A DNA stretch of 64,000 nucleotides, taken from Capitulum mitella (lineage: Eukaryota; Arthropoda; Thecostraca; Pollicipedomorpha; Pollicipedidae). The stretch spans positions 19,096,596 to 19,160,595 of the forward strand of contig CP099844.1 of NCBI GenBank assembly GCA_030062745.1, written 5' to 3'. Positions 24,901 through 38,300 of this stretch are shown here, piece by piece (the stretch's first letter is position 1; each line of letters starts with the position of its first letter). A model generated the notes under the pieces. That model did no database searches and was not told where the DNA came from. It saw only the letters and a program-made list of their open reading frames with translations. The translations under genes and the position numbers were made by a program.

Positions 24901-25808
24901 GCAGGACTTTGCTCCGTAACTGACATGCTAAAACGGACCCTGAAGGGCAGAATTCACCCTTTTCAAATCCCAAAACCCTTTTGATGTCCGTGACCTTACT
25001 TCGACATTCAGGAAACCCAGGACTATTGTATCTTCGGGCTCAAGAGGAAAACATTTCTGGATTACAAGAGGGGTATGGGTCCCAAACCCAATCGATGAAC
25101 CTATGAAGCCACCTCCATATGGCTGTCCAGCATCTTGTCGGGATCTGAAGACCTCTCCCGACCTGTTTGTAAGTACTGGCAAAAAGAAATAAAAGTGAAA
25201 CTGTTCATAATATACCAGATAGTGGTTCATTATGCTTTTACCGCCGCAAAGTACCTGGAACTTTGTATCGTTTCTATGGTGGCGCAATTGGCCATATCAT
25301 GTGGCGCAAATATGGCAGGGTTCCCAATGGCGCCTTTTGCAGTGTGTTGCTAGAAACTGAGTAACAAACGGTTGACAAAGAATGAAGTTTTAAAACACCG
25401 GATATTATGGTGGTCAAAAAACCAGGGAAGGTGTATGGGAAAGAAATAAGACAATTTGCCCCATATCAAAGTCAAAGTGTCCGTTTTTCGAAAAGGTGGT
25501 GCAAATTGGGCAGATTCCCCTACTGTTGGTCTTGTGCCAACCCCAATCGACCCCCAGGCTGGCCTTGATCTGTGACAACAGCACCACTGGTGCTCATCTT
25601 TCACGTGGCAAAAGACACATGCATGGACGCCTAATCTGTGTTCAAATAAGTTTATTTCGAATATTGCCGTTAACAAAAACACCAATGATCGCTGTTGGTG
25701 CCCTGCTTCCTAGATGATTACCCGACTTGATCATTCCAGAGGAAGGTTTCCAAAAAACGTGTTACGTCACATTTATCAGTCACGTCACCATTCGCCTGCG
25801 CGACGAAG

Positions 25809-25880
<72 letters not shown>

Positions 25881-26141
25881 CATTATACACAAGGTAGTGG
25901 AAAGCAGTGGCAGTAAAGCAGGACACGAGTCAGAAGTTGACTGGCAGTGACTGATCAGCGAGTTCGTCGCAGGGAAGCGAGAGCGGCGGTAGACCCAGCG
26001 AAGAAGAGTATGCCCCTTACACTCCTACCGGCCTTCATCAAGCACTCGCGGCTACCGCTCGTTCGCTTCGCTGCTGTTTCAGAGTTTCTGCGCGCCCAAA
26101 AACCACCGGTTTGCCGGAAGCCCAGCGCGCGCGACGAGCCA
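24901..26141. other. Region downstream of the perlecan stop
   Basis: Probably holds the perlecan 3' UTR. A minus-strand AATAAA (TTTATT at 25651-25656) lies about 490 bases after the stop. A long TA microsatellite interrupts it. Two sub-regions (about 24950-25100 and 25400-25600) share a short word, CAAMCCCAATCGA, and look like interspersed repeat rather than coding sequence. Confidence 0.4.
25812..25877. repeat. (TA)n microsatellite
   Basis: An uninterrupted TA dinucleotide run of about 66 bases, 270 bases beyond the perlecan stop codon. Confidence 0.97.
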
Positions 26142-26359
26142 TCACTCCTTGGCCACCTCCTCCTCGGCTTCGGCCGGCGCGGCGTCGGCGTCGGCGCCGG
26201 CGGCCGCGGCGTCGTACTGCAGCTCGCAGCGGGCCTCGTCCGAAGCGTCGGCGCAGTCCGGCTGGCCGTCGCAGAAGGCGGCGATCGACAGACACTCGCC
26301 CGACATGCACGGGAACTCGTCCGGCGCGCAGGTGGCGCCCTCCGTTTGAGAGGCGCCGG
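26142..26359 (-). CDS. HSPG2: Perlecan terminal exon: C-terminal LDLa and acidic tail
   Basis: The acceptor CTTCCAG at 26360 joins in phase to the preceding Ig exon. It encodes an LDLa module with all six cysteines and the calcium-site motif ([26 protein letters not shown]), then an Ala/Asp/Glu-rich tail ending EAEEEVAKE and TGA at 26142. No good donor precedes the stop; the only GT candidates (in CTGCAGTACG and GAGGAGGTGG) are weak and would break the usual module phase. So this reads as a true last exon, which is unusual for perlecan. Confidence 0.85.
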
Positions 26360-29300
26360 CTGGAAGCGGGACGCGTGACGTCAGAGGCCTCGGCGGATCG
26401 GCTCGGCCCGGACACGGTCGGCTCCACCTGGCGGCTCTCCTAACACACCCCCGGCGGAAAGGGTGAGCCAGCCTTCCCACACGCACACTGATACAAGGTG
26501 ACGACACGCCGCTCCTTAACTCTTTATTTATTTATCTATTTATTTTTTTCATCGTCAACAGAGTATTTTCCCTTAAAGGCCATGTCAGTGATATGAAACC
26601 ACAATATAATCCGTACACTCAAATCCCCCTAAAACATACACCAAATAACACGCAAAAAGACTTGCTGATACCGCACCGGTTTCCAAAAAGCTCAACAGCA
26701 AAGTGGACTGCAAATGCCGTGCAGAATGGCGCGCAGATTCGTGCCAAAGAGCCCTGTATCAGGTCTGCTTACGCTGGACAGTGAGCCGGATGATGTCTTG
26801 CTGGCGGCGGCCGTACTGGTCCTGTATGGCGCAGATGTACACACCGGACGCCGACTCGTCCACGTCCGTCAGTCTGGCAGAGAGAGCGACGATCGTCACG
26901 TGACCGAAGAGACCGCGAGACGGCAGGGCAGACAGCGGCGGACACACGGGAACTAGCAGGACGCCTCAAACCAGGAGAAAATGAGCTGAAAGTGACGCAA
27001 AATACGGCGCACCGTCCTCTGCCCGTTTGAACCTCCGCGGCTGTTTTATTACAGAAATATGTGTGGCGAGTAAATCAACGCAGAGCTATGTGTTTCAAGG
27101 AGCTGGAGCATTTCAGGGGTCTGATGACTGGTAAACAATGAACAGTTGGCATAGAACGCCAAAGTTCGGAAGAACGTCAGGTAGTGGGCACATCCAGAAT
27201 CCTGACGCATGTCTCAGGAAGCGGACCTGCCTCAGAGTGGTGTCCTGCCTCAGGAGGCGGACCTGCCTCAGAGGGATGTCCTGTCTCAGGAGGCGGACCT
27301 TCCTCAGAGTGCTGTCCTGTCTCAGGAGGCGGACCTACCTCAGAGTGCTGTCGTCTGAGACGGCGCTGTCGGGCAGCGGCTGGTCCTCTCTGGACCAGCT
27401 GATGCGGCCGTTGAAGCCGGACGAGTCACAGCGCAGGGCCACAGACGAGCCCACGTACGCCACCACGTCCCGGTCGAAGGCCACGATCCGCGCGCCCTCT
27501 GGGGGCCGCCAGGTGCGGTCAGATGCTATCTAACCATCATTTCTCACAGAGTGATTTCATCGTCATCTGTGATGGCTGGCGCACTCGATGTCTCCACCTG
27601 CCAACGCGACGGTCAGACCCAAGCACTACACATCACCAGCAAGCGTCAAAATTTTCACCCAACATTCTCTCGCAAGTCTCAAGACCACCTCCGGCAGGCC
27701 CCGCGCCCTTTCATCTCATCACTGGCGATCTCGAGCGTTGCTCACCGCTGACGATGACTTCAGCCACACCCTGGGCCTGGCCGGCCGAATTTTCGGCGGA
27801 GCAGACGTAACGGCCTTCGTCCGACACCGCAATACCACCGAACTGAAACAAACAGCACACGTCTGCCACTGGCCGTACAAATGGAAACACGAGCGCGCAG
27901 CGCTGCATGAGAGAAGTATGCCAATAGAAATGCGGAGCACACCTCAGGATTGTAGACGAACACATCGAAGTCAACCCGAATGGTCGAAAAAGGGTAGCCA
28001 TCCTCGGTAGTTAAATGGAGAAGCATGGCAGCTATAGTGAGAACAGCAGTCTGAATCGCATGACACAAAATGTTCCATAGGCCTCAGACGACACAAACAA
28101 GCCCAATGTTACATGTGCCACAAGGCAAGCGCTGTTTTGTTATGAAACGGCAACGGAGTCGGCCTCGGCCATCACTGACGGTGAGTACGCCGTCGATGAC
28201 GGACACGGTGTCCGGCAGCTGGCCGTCCACCCTGTCCCAGCGCACGACCACCGGCTGGTCGCCGGTAACGGAGCAGTCGATGCTGACGGTCTGGCCGGGC
28301 TGCACCACCTGGCGCACCGGGTCCAGCTGCACCCGCGGCGGCTCTGGGGCAGGGGACAGACAGGCCGGCCATGACCGGGGCAGAGGCGGCGCCACCGGCC
28401 AGGTGTTCACGTCCCGGCCCGAAGCACTGACCAGACCGGGCGACTGACACCATACAGGCGCTCACGGTCCGGCCCGGAGCATCGGCCGGACCGGGCGACT
28501 GACACCATACGGGCGCTCACGGCCCGGCCCGGAGCATCGGCCAGACCGGGCGACTGACCAGTACCACACAGGAGCGGCATGTTGCTCATAGTCACACTCG
28601 CGACGGTGGTGATTCTTACATCCTGATGCAGTTTTCTACGGCTTTGCTTTTTTATTAAGTTTCTTTGGTAAAATCACAAAAATGTGCCATCCCGGTGGAT
28701 ACCACGAAAACATTTCAAAGTTTCCGCAAGTGTATTAAGATAAACGACATACAATAGTGGATACCAGGCGTACGAAAAACTACAATACGTTCTTAAACAG
28801 TGTGTCCAGGGAAAGCCATAACACAAGATCGGAATAGTCTAGCCAGCAGGTGAAATGGGTACTTCCAGGGGCGTAGCCAGGGTTTCGCACGGGGTGGGGG
28901 CCAAATCGGATCAAGGGGCCCTCGTAATCAATGGGGGCCCTCGCCAAGGGCGGATCCAGCATTTCGCCAAGTCGGGGGGAGGTGGAGGTGAATAGTCAGT
29001 GCGGGGACCCCGGTTTTCTGCCATTCAGATATGAAAAATGATATAATTTTGCTTTTTTACTATATAAAACAACCGAGGAAATTAAAACACGTCACCTTAT
29101 GTGGGAAAATTTGTCGTTTTGTTCTCGAACAAAGTGGTCAAAATGTGTTAAAAACGGCGAGATTTTAGACGGTTCCGTCCTTCCCTCCATCTCAAATGTC
29201 ATGTCTGTATCTGGTCCAGGAACCCGCCCGTCCCCACCCCCCATCCCGCAGCTTCTGGGGATTTTTTGTCAGCTTATTTTAGGTTTCCTCTTGCAGTTAC

Positions 29301-32300
29301 AGGGACACTTTTGGTGGTCTGGGGCCGTCTGCCGTGCCAAGACCCTCTAGTGGTCTCAGGTTCCTTTTACAGCTTCACGTGTCCCGCGGGACGTCTCAGG
29401 CGCTCATTTGGCAGTTTCAGGGGCACCTCGGACAGTCTAAGGGACTCATCTGGCAGTTTCAGGGACGCTTAAGCCATCTCGGGTCCCCTCCTGTTGTCCC
29501 TGGAACGTTTTTGTCGTCTGAGGAGCCCATCAGGCACTAAAAAAGGCCCTCCATAAGTCTCTCTCTGCCGAGACAGAGGCACCTCTGGCAATCCTCTAGG
29601 TCCTTTGGCCGTTTCAGGAACAGTCCGGACGTCTCAATGTCTAGTAGTTTCAGGGGCCCCTCTGGTCGTCTCTATTGCTAGAGACTTTTAGTTAGCAGTC
29701 TCAAAGGTCCCTCTTTGGCAGTCTCAGTGGACCCGGTGTGGTCCTGGGTACCCCTCCTTGTCGTCTCTGGGAAACATTTTTGCCATCCCAGGGCCCTCTG
29801 GCAGTTACGAAAGACCTTTTGGCGATTTCAGGGTCCCTGTGCGGTGTTATGCCTCTGAACGTCTCCGGTGGTCCCCATGGCCGTATCAGGGGTTTTCCTC
29901 TGTTACATGAGGTATATCTGGCAGTCTTTTAGGGCCCCTCTACCCGTAACAAGAGGCTTTTGCTGGCGCTTCAGGGGCCTCACTGTCAGTCTCAGGGGGA
30001 CTGTCCGTGTCAGGAGCCCGTTTATTATGCTCGGGGACCCTCTGGCCGTCCAGTGCCCCCATAAAAGCCAAATACTGTCTCAGAGGCCCTTTATCGTCTT
30101 TGCTTCGCAGGGGCCCTGCAACCTTTTTGGCGACCTCAGGGGTCATCTGCGGTGTACGGGCCCATCTTGCCGTCTCGGAAACCATCTGACCTTCCCGGGA
30201 GCCCTTGACAGCATCAAGAACCCCTCAAGGTTTCAAAAAGGCCAGTAGCCCATTTATGGCTCCTCTCGAGGTTGAGAAGGTAACCGACGAATCCCCGTTC
30301 AGGGGGCCCCTACTCTGGCTGGCCAGAGTCTCCTTATGCCGTACTAGGCACCCTCTTAAGTTTTTTCCTTCTCAGGTGCCTCTCTGGCAATTTTAGCGGT
30401 TTCCAATTTTAGCACCCTTTGCCGTGCTGGGGCCCCTTCCGGTCCCAGGGGCCCTTGAAGAGTTTCAAGGGCCCTTCTTTCCATCTTAGGGGCCATCTTC
30501 CCGTGTCAGGGTCTCATTAACCCTCCTGGAGGCCCTCTGACTACATCAAGAACAAGACATTCAGCTTTTCACTCACAGGGGCCCCCTAGGGACTCAGTCC
30601 TTATCTTGCCCGTCTCAGGGAACCTATAAGCCATCTGATGGTCTCAAGAATGCTCTGTCGTGTTTGGGCCCTTTTGTGGTCTCAGGGGCCTCTTTGGGAG
30701 CTTTAGGGGCCCTCTATGGGTGTCAGCAGGTCATCTAACCCTCCAGGAGGCCTCCCTGACTGCATCAAGAGCCCGCCATGTTCTTTTAGAGACCCTGTAA
30801 AGCTCATACGGGCCTCTTCGGGGCTCCTTTTAAGTTTGACAGGGGCCCCTTCTCAGGCCTCAGGGGGGAGGGGGCGATCACCCCAGTTGCTCCCCCTTTG
30901 GATCCGCGACTGGCCCTCGGAATCAGTGGGGCCCCATGTGGCTAAAATTACTGTCGGTTTGTAAAGGGGCCCCGCTGAAGTGTAAACGGGGCCATGCTCT
31001 CATGGAAAGACGTTCCTACCGACCTGGCGGGTGCCTCTTACAGGTCGGCAGGGACATCTTTACAGGACAGCAGGGGCCCCTGAATGACAGTTTAGGGGCC
31101 CCTGTTGGCCAGGGGGGGGCCACTGCCTGTCTGTAGAGTACACCCTATCTGTCTGTAAAGGGCCCCTGTCGACCTCTGGAGGCAGGGGCAGGGGCGTTCT
31201 TCATAGCATTCAGACCGGCATCAGGTTCCTTCAGAGGCTCACAGGGGCCCTTTATGGGCCGACAGGGGGCCCTCCCCAGACAAGCAGTGAACTCCCCTCC
31301 AAGCCAGCAGCGGCCCGTAAACGCTCATTTATATCACGGGCCTCTCTTCATAGCACACAAAGCCTTCTTGTTTATTCAGAGTACGTTTTCTTTAGATTCG
31401 TAAGCCTTCTTTAATGCTTAAAATGTTCTTATTTTGCTTTGTCTGTTTCGGACAGTGTAAGACGCCGTGCGGGCGCCTCACGCTATCCAAAGAACTGAGG
31501 CCCCAGGGGGGCCCGCACGGCTGCCAGGGAGCCCCGCTTGGCCTCCAGGGGGCCATGGCCCCTTTGCCCCGCTTGGCTACGCCAGTGGGTACTTCAAAAT
31601 CAGCACTCAAAAGTCTTTGGCCGTCCAGTCTGCGCGTTGAGAGTTTCTGAGAAACTGTTCATCCATAACGGGCGTTTGCAGAGCACGCGGATCACCGATC
31701 AATCAAACGCATCACGTTGAACGAATGGAGCCACATCGTCCATGTGGCCTTGGGCAAACCAGTCATGACGTAACTCGGCTCTAGATTCTCGCTGTCCTTC
31801 TGGACTGGACTATATGGTATTGTGTTTGTGGAGAACACTGAGCCCGTGGTGCTACGGTACTTACACCAGGGAGATATACAACACTCTAGGACGACTGAGT
31901 TAGCCGCACACTGCAGTGCTCATTGCGAAGACATGCAACATGGTCCAAAACTCAGAACACTTACCGATGACCTTCAAGGTCGCATCTGCCTGGAAAAGCA
32001 CGACCTCCGAGGGACCCAATCCCAGGCAGGTGTAGGTGCCCTCGTCGTTCTTCTTCACGTCGTTGATGTAGAGGGTGCCGCCGCGAATCACATGGTCGGA
32101 TGGCATAGGCAGGCCATCGGATCGAATCCATGCAATGGAGATGTCCCGATTTGATCCTATAGAGTATTGCCAGGATCAGAATCGATAGCGTTCATCTTTC
32201 ATCATGGATCGATTGCATCGCGTCGTCGAGGATTTAAGTGTGCCAAAATTAATATTACGTGGTAGATGCTCCGCAGTGTAACGACATATCGCAGTGTAAA

Positions 32301-35300
32301 TCACTGGCTTCTTACGCGACGGCGCACGGTGCAGCCAACAAATGATCAAATATTTAACCATAGCGACCAGCTAGTTTCATGCAGTCTGAGCACAGCGTTA
32401 TGACTTCCGACGAAAATTCAGATAAGACACGTTACAATTTTTCTCTCCAATGCTACACTGGTATGCATTTCATTTTGCTCACAATGGCAAGTGACGTTTC
32501 GCACGAGGAGAAACTGCATCTGGGGGACGACTTTTCCCCGTGGGGGCCTATCGAACATCAGATGTGAGCCCGTGCTCTGCTGGGATCCGACCTCTAAAGA
32601 CAGGGACCCCTTCACGCCGGACCTACCTTCCACCAGACAGGTGAGCTCTGCGCGGCCGGACAGAGGCACGACGTACACCTCCTCCGAGGGGTGCACGCCG
32701 CCTGCGGTCACGGGCGGCCGGCCACCACCGCCGCGGCCGACGCCGCCGCCACCACTGCCGCCTCCGTCACCTCCGCCTCCGCCGCCGCCACCTGCCCCGG
32801 CGGCAGGCTCCACAACGAGCCGGATGCGCTCGGCGGTCCGACCGGCCTCGCTCTCGGCAGAGCAGACGTACACTCCGGCGGCGGTGAGCGGCGTGGCGGC
32901 GAAGTCGAGCTGCGTGTAGCCCGGGCGGCCGGAGGCGCCCGACCAGTCGGCGCCGCCGCTCCAGAACACGGACGGCGCCGGCTTGCCCGAGGCCGAGCAG
33001 CGCAGCTCGAGCGGATCACCCTCCAGCACCCTGGCAAAGGCGGGGGTAGGGGGTTACGCAGCCTAAGCGGATCACCCTCCGACACTCCAGCAGAGGAGAG
33101 GGGGAGGAGGTTACACAGATTTTGTACTTGGAGGAAGACGGGAATAGATGGGTTTTATACGTTGGACTGCCACGATCGTAAGAAATGGTCGTAGAGAGGG
33201 AAAGCGACAGGCGACATGCACTGAGACTTCTGATCTCTTTGGAAAGCTTTTTCAGAGTAATGTGCAGGGCCCATTTACTCGGGGCAGAGGAAGAAGATGA
33301 ATTTCACCCATTGCTGTAAAAACAACTCGAACTTAAAGGTGTCTAAAATTGTGGGCATCATACAGTTATCATTAGCGAGGCAACCTATTCTAGCTTCGCA
33401 GTTTCCCATACCTGACCACCAGCTAAAGCTCCGTCAGCTTTTTTGAGATTCTCACCAATGAACGAACGGCAGACGCAGGAAACAGCTCCCTCGCCTGTCC
33501 ACACTACAACACGGAGGCGGTTATCTCCCGTTCAGTGCAGTACTGACCCACAGACGCCTCCGGCATCATCACCTGAGCAGGGACGGGTGGTCGATGACGA
33601 CCACAGGGGGCACCAGAACTTCCAGGCGGGCTGTGGCAGTCGCCTCTCCGGCAGTGTTGGACGCCGTGCAGACGTACTCTCCCTCTTCATCCCCAGTAAC
33701 CCGGATGAACCTGGCAACAATGGCAAAAACACGACATTGCTGCTAAATTCAGATCGCGATTCCCGGGGAATCGCTGCTGAGTAAAGGTCTTTGTTCAGAA
33801 ATCGACACAATACAGCGGCGTAAAATGGCGATATAGTCGCCGAAGTCATTCTCCATGATAAGCACAAGAGTCCAGATGTACCAGCCAAAGGGAGAGAGCA
33901 GCTAAAGCGATGACCTGGAGCCGGGCGGTTCGCTCGGCGCCGGCCTGATGACGCTGCTGACCTGATGACGCCGCCGGGCAGGATCTGGGCGGTGCGCGGT
34001 AGCTGGCCGCCATCTGCCCTGGTCCAGGTCAGCTGTGGCGCCGGGTCGCCGGCCGTGACGCGGCACTGGAACAGCACCGAGCCGCCGACCGACACTTGCT
34101 GCGCCTCGGATGGGTAGATCTCCAGTCGGGGCGGCTCCAGCGCTGCCGAGTAAACCGTAATCGTCACCCACTAAAACATCGCGCACGCACGCACACCGTC
34201 ACTAACGGCTATTCCATGAGCCCGGAAATTCAGAGGTGGCGGCAAAGACGCCACTAAAACAGTCGTGGTATGCACGATTCTTTAATCAGTTATGGTCCAC
34301 CAGTTCTCATGTCGGTATTTCGGCCACTCACGCTGCACGTCGACGACGGCCGACGCCTGGAGCCGGCCGGCCGTGCAGACGTAGACGCCGCGCTCGGCCG
34401 TGGTGACGTCACGCAGGATCAGCGAGCCGCCCACCTGCTGGGCCGAGTCCGGCAGCGGCTGGCCCGGCCGCGACCAGCGAGGCGATTCCCCGTCTGCGCC
34501 GCACGGACCACATTCAGGTTAGAGGTCAGAGGCCGGGTCGCGCTGGACCAGAGATTAGGTCGCATATCGGGTCAGAGGTCAAATCAGGGGTCAGGTCAGA
34601 ATCTAAAGGCGAGATGAATGGTCAGATGTGCCTTCAGAAGCCAGATGTGAGACGAGGCCAGCCCACGCCCAGTAGTGGCCAGGTCAGCGGTTAGGTCTCA
34701 GAGGGCAGGTCAGTTCATATCAGAAAACAGGTGAAGTCGGAAGTCGGGTCAGGGCTCGGAACAGAAGTCAGGTCAGACTGAATGTCAGATAAGAGGCCAG
34801 GAGTAAGGTCAGATCCGTTCAGAGGCTGTTTCATGCCACGCCAGTGGCCATTAAAGCAAAATAAAGTTCAGTATTCAGAGGTCATTTCAGACCAGGTCCA
34901 AGGTCAGGAAAGGTCACGTCAAGTCATACGCCAGGCTGGAGGCCAGACGAGATGTCAGATTAGGTCAGATTAGAGGTCAGGTCAGAGTTAAAACCATAGA
35001 TCAGACCAGAGGTCAGGCAAGACTTTGGATGTCAGGTCAGAGGCCAGGGTAAGAGGTCAGGCCAGAAGTCGACGTCTCTGCAGAGACGGATTCCTGCCAG
35101 CGGTGTCATCAAAGGGAGACGGTGGCCGTGGAGAACAGCAGATGTACGTTGCCCGCTCGCTTGTCAACTTAGTTTTGAAATTCAGTTTTTCGCCCATAAG
35201 GTTTTCGCACCAGATTTCCCATTGACAGCAGCATCTGCATATCGGCAGCCAAAGCATCCCACCATGTAAAAAAAAAAAAAAAAACACTGTGGCGTTTCAG

Positions 35301-38300
35301 AGGCTCAGTGACCGCAACAGCTGGCTAGCCATTACCTGACGTCAGACACTGCAGCTCGACGGTGTCCCCCTGTCGCACGGTCTGGCGGTCTGGCTTGATG
35401 TTCAGGACAGGAGTAGGTCCGGCCACACGCACCTCCACCCGGGCCTCCAGCTCCTCCCTGCTAAGGGGCGGAGATAAACGCCATCAGCCGGGCAGTCCGT
35501 CCCATTCTGACAGCATGCCAAACTGACCTCATTCTCAAGCGAACTGTGCAGTACGTGAAGCCGAAAAAATCTTTTGACTCCTGTAAGCTAGCAGTTATTT
35601 TTGGTGGTGTTGTCGTTGACTGTGTGGTAAGCGGATGGCCCCGGCTCGAATTTCTAGGGTACGGTCCTGTTGTTGGCGCTTAGGATAATAGCAGTATAAA
35701 GGCGCGGATCAGGCTGAGAGTTAAAAGTGAAGAGTACCTAACCTGCCGGCTTCATAAACTCAGCATGAGCACACTGGAATTGCTAAAAAAAGGCCTGAAT
35801 GTTCCCGCAGTTTCCATGTTCATGATCACGATTATGATTCCTGTCCGTTATTTGAACGCTAAGAGCATGATACGACCAGAAAGTGCCCGTTCTAAAAATA
35901 TTGTTGTGAAGCGTCTTAGCCTCACGTGATATACTTGCCTATTATCATCGTCATACTGCGAGCGTATCAGACAGACGGGACTTTTATGCGACCGGCAGGT
36001 CATCATGTAACCTACAGACTGAGGATTGTGTTACCGTTGCCCGGCGGAATCGACAATGGTGCAGACGTAGACACCTGCGTCGACCGACTGGGCGTCCTTG
36101 ATGGTGAGCACTCCGGCTTCCTCGCTCGCGCTCTGGGGCGCATCAAATGCGGGCGTTACGCAAGACTGGAAAGGCTGGCTGACTTGGTTTGGACGCATAA
36201 AAAAGACTGGTATCAATTCAACTTCCGGTGAGCAAATCGGTTTGCGAACAACAGTTCACCTGCTATGGCAGCTTAAAAATTCACCTGCATTCAACAGAGC
36301 ACTGGGAGCAGCTGTACGTAATCCCTAATGAGGTCATCCTCCATTCTGTCACGACTGTCGGCGTTTTTCAATGGTTAGCATTCGCATCAGAAATATGCAC
36401 GAAAATCATTGCATCAAAATGCAAGCAGCAGAACCGGCAATTCCTCACTTTTCTCCGGATTCCTCCGCCTAAGGTACTGGACGGAAGTGGTACCGAGGGC
36501 TTTGGCTGCAACAGCAATGTACCTGAGCTATCTGGCCGTAGCAGCGGCCATACCTGGGGCAGCCGCCGTCCTTCGCCGCGGCTCCAGAAGACGCCGGCGT
36601 CGGGCCGGGCCGAGCGGCACGCCAGCCGCACCGTGTCGCCGGCCTGGACCAGCGCGCTGTTCGGGTCGATGCGGCCGAGTGGCGGCGGCGGCGGCACCCG
36701 CCCCGACTCCGTCACGTAGATGACGGTGCGCTTCGCGTCGGTGCCGGCCGAGTTCGTGGCCGTGCACGTGTACTCCGCCTCGTGCTCCTTCCGCACGGCG
36801 CTGATCAACAGCACGCCGCCTATGACGTTCACCTGAAGAGGACGTGCACCAACGTACATTTAGTACCTTCTACAGTACCTTTATACCATAGCCTGAGAAC
36901 GAGCAAATTGAAAGGTATCTGACGATGGTACGGCATGGAGATGCTACGCGAAGTGCTACTGAACAAGACGACAATGGTGTTGGCTTATCATGCACGGAAA
37001 AATAACGTGCCTATGGCAATCGACTCTTAAACAGATGTAGATTCCTGACCAACTTCAGCTAGGACTAACATTCCCATGACAGCAACTAATCAACACGTTT
37101 TAAGCAATGTTTATGTTTTTTATATTGCCTTGAAAAACTATGCATGTACGTTTGTGTTTATGTGAATCCGCATACTCCAGGCCAATGAGCCAAAGATATC
37201 GACATGCGCGTTAAGTTCGACTGGGACAGTGAGCCGGGCCCCCAGCTGCCCTGCCCGTGCGGCGGGGGCGGCCGGGAGTGGCTGCGCGCCGCCGGGCCGG
37301 CACTGACGTCCGACTGCAGGACGCCGCCGCGGCCGCCGGACCACGTCAGCGCCGGTGCCGGGATGCCCTCGGCCTCGCAGTCGAACTGCGCCTGGTCGCC
37401 GGCGCGCAGCTGCAGGTAGCGCGGCGTGATGCTCACTCGCGGCGGCACCAGCGGCTCGTCACCTGCGGGGCGGGGTCATGAGCTTCCCGAGCGATCGCGT
37501 CGCCTGGTGGCCCGGTTAGGCTTGCCATTCGGAAAACATGTCGCTGCGTGTACAACGTCCTATGCCGAGGGAAAACGTCATGTCCTGGAAAGCAGACCTC
37601 AACGGGAAATTGACCAAACTGACATTTCATTGGAAAGATGTTTGGACTCTGCACGATGACAGTGACTGCTCCATAGGAGTAGGAGGTACGTCGACACAAT
37701 TTCCTACATTCTCTTCGTGTCCCACAGGAGTCCTACGGCATTACGGAACTCAAAGCGCCTCAGAACATTTCAGTAGGGTCACATTCATTCCGCCCGCTTC
37801 AGGGCTGCTGTCTCCGGTTGTCCGCGCCCGCAGGCCGGCCGGTCGGCGCCGCTACCTTCGATTTCGCAGGTCTCGCCGGAGAAGTTGGGCCTGCAGGTGC
37901 AAAGGACCGTGCCGTCGTCCGCCAGTGCGCAGCTCTGCTCATGGCCGCTGCACGGACACCGGCGGCACGCGTCCTCCGCGTCCCGGTAATGGCCCGCCGC
38001 GCAGTCCTGTCCGGACGGATCGGAAGGTCTTGGGTTCGATTCTCGATAGGGGCGCAGCGGGAAACTGGCAAGCGTGACAGCGGGGGGGGGGGGGCGTGAC
38101 GCGGAATGACGACAGGTCAATGTGGCGGAAATTGGCCGCATCGCCCACCAGCATGTAGACAATATAGACAAAAAAGGAAAACTCACTGTGTTGCTTCATC
38201 CTTCAGGAATGAACCACACACCCGTCCGAGGACCAGGAGAACTGTTACCTGCTGATATCTGGGCTGATGATATAAAAATGGCATAGGTCGAGTTTTTTAA

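Noticed and set aside
24928..25287. Minus-strand frame of 119 codons that looks protein-like near the perlecan 3' end
   Set aside because: No laminin-G, EGF or other family signature, and parts of the region resemble interspersed repeat. Not accepted as a perlecan exon.
38024..38045. B-box-like GGTTCGATTCTCG next to the last laminin-EGF exon, suggesting a tRNA or SINE
   Set aside because: No matching A box or cloverleaf was found upstream; too little to call a tRNA gene or a SINE.
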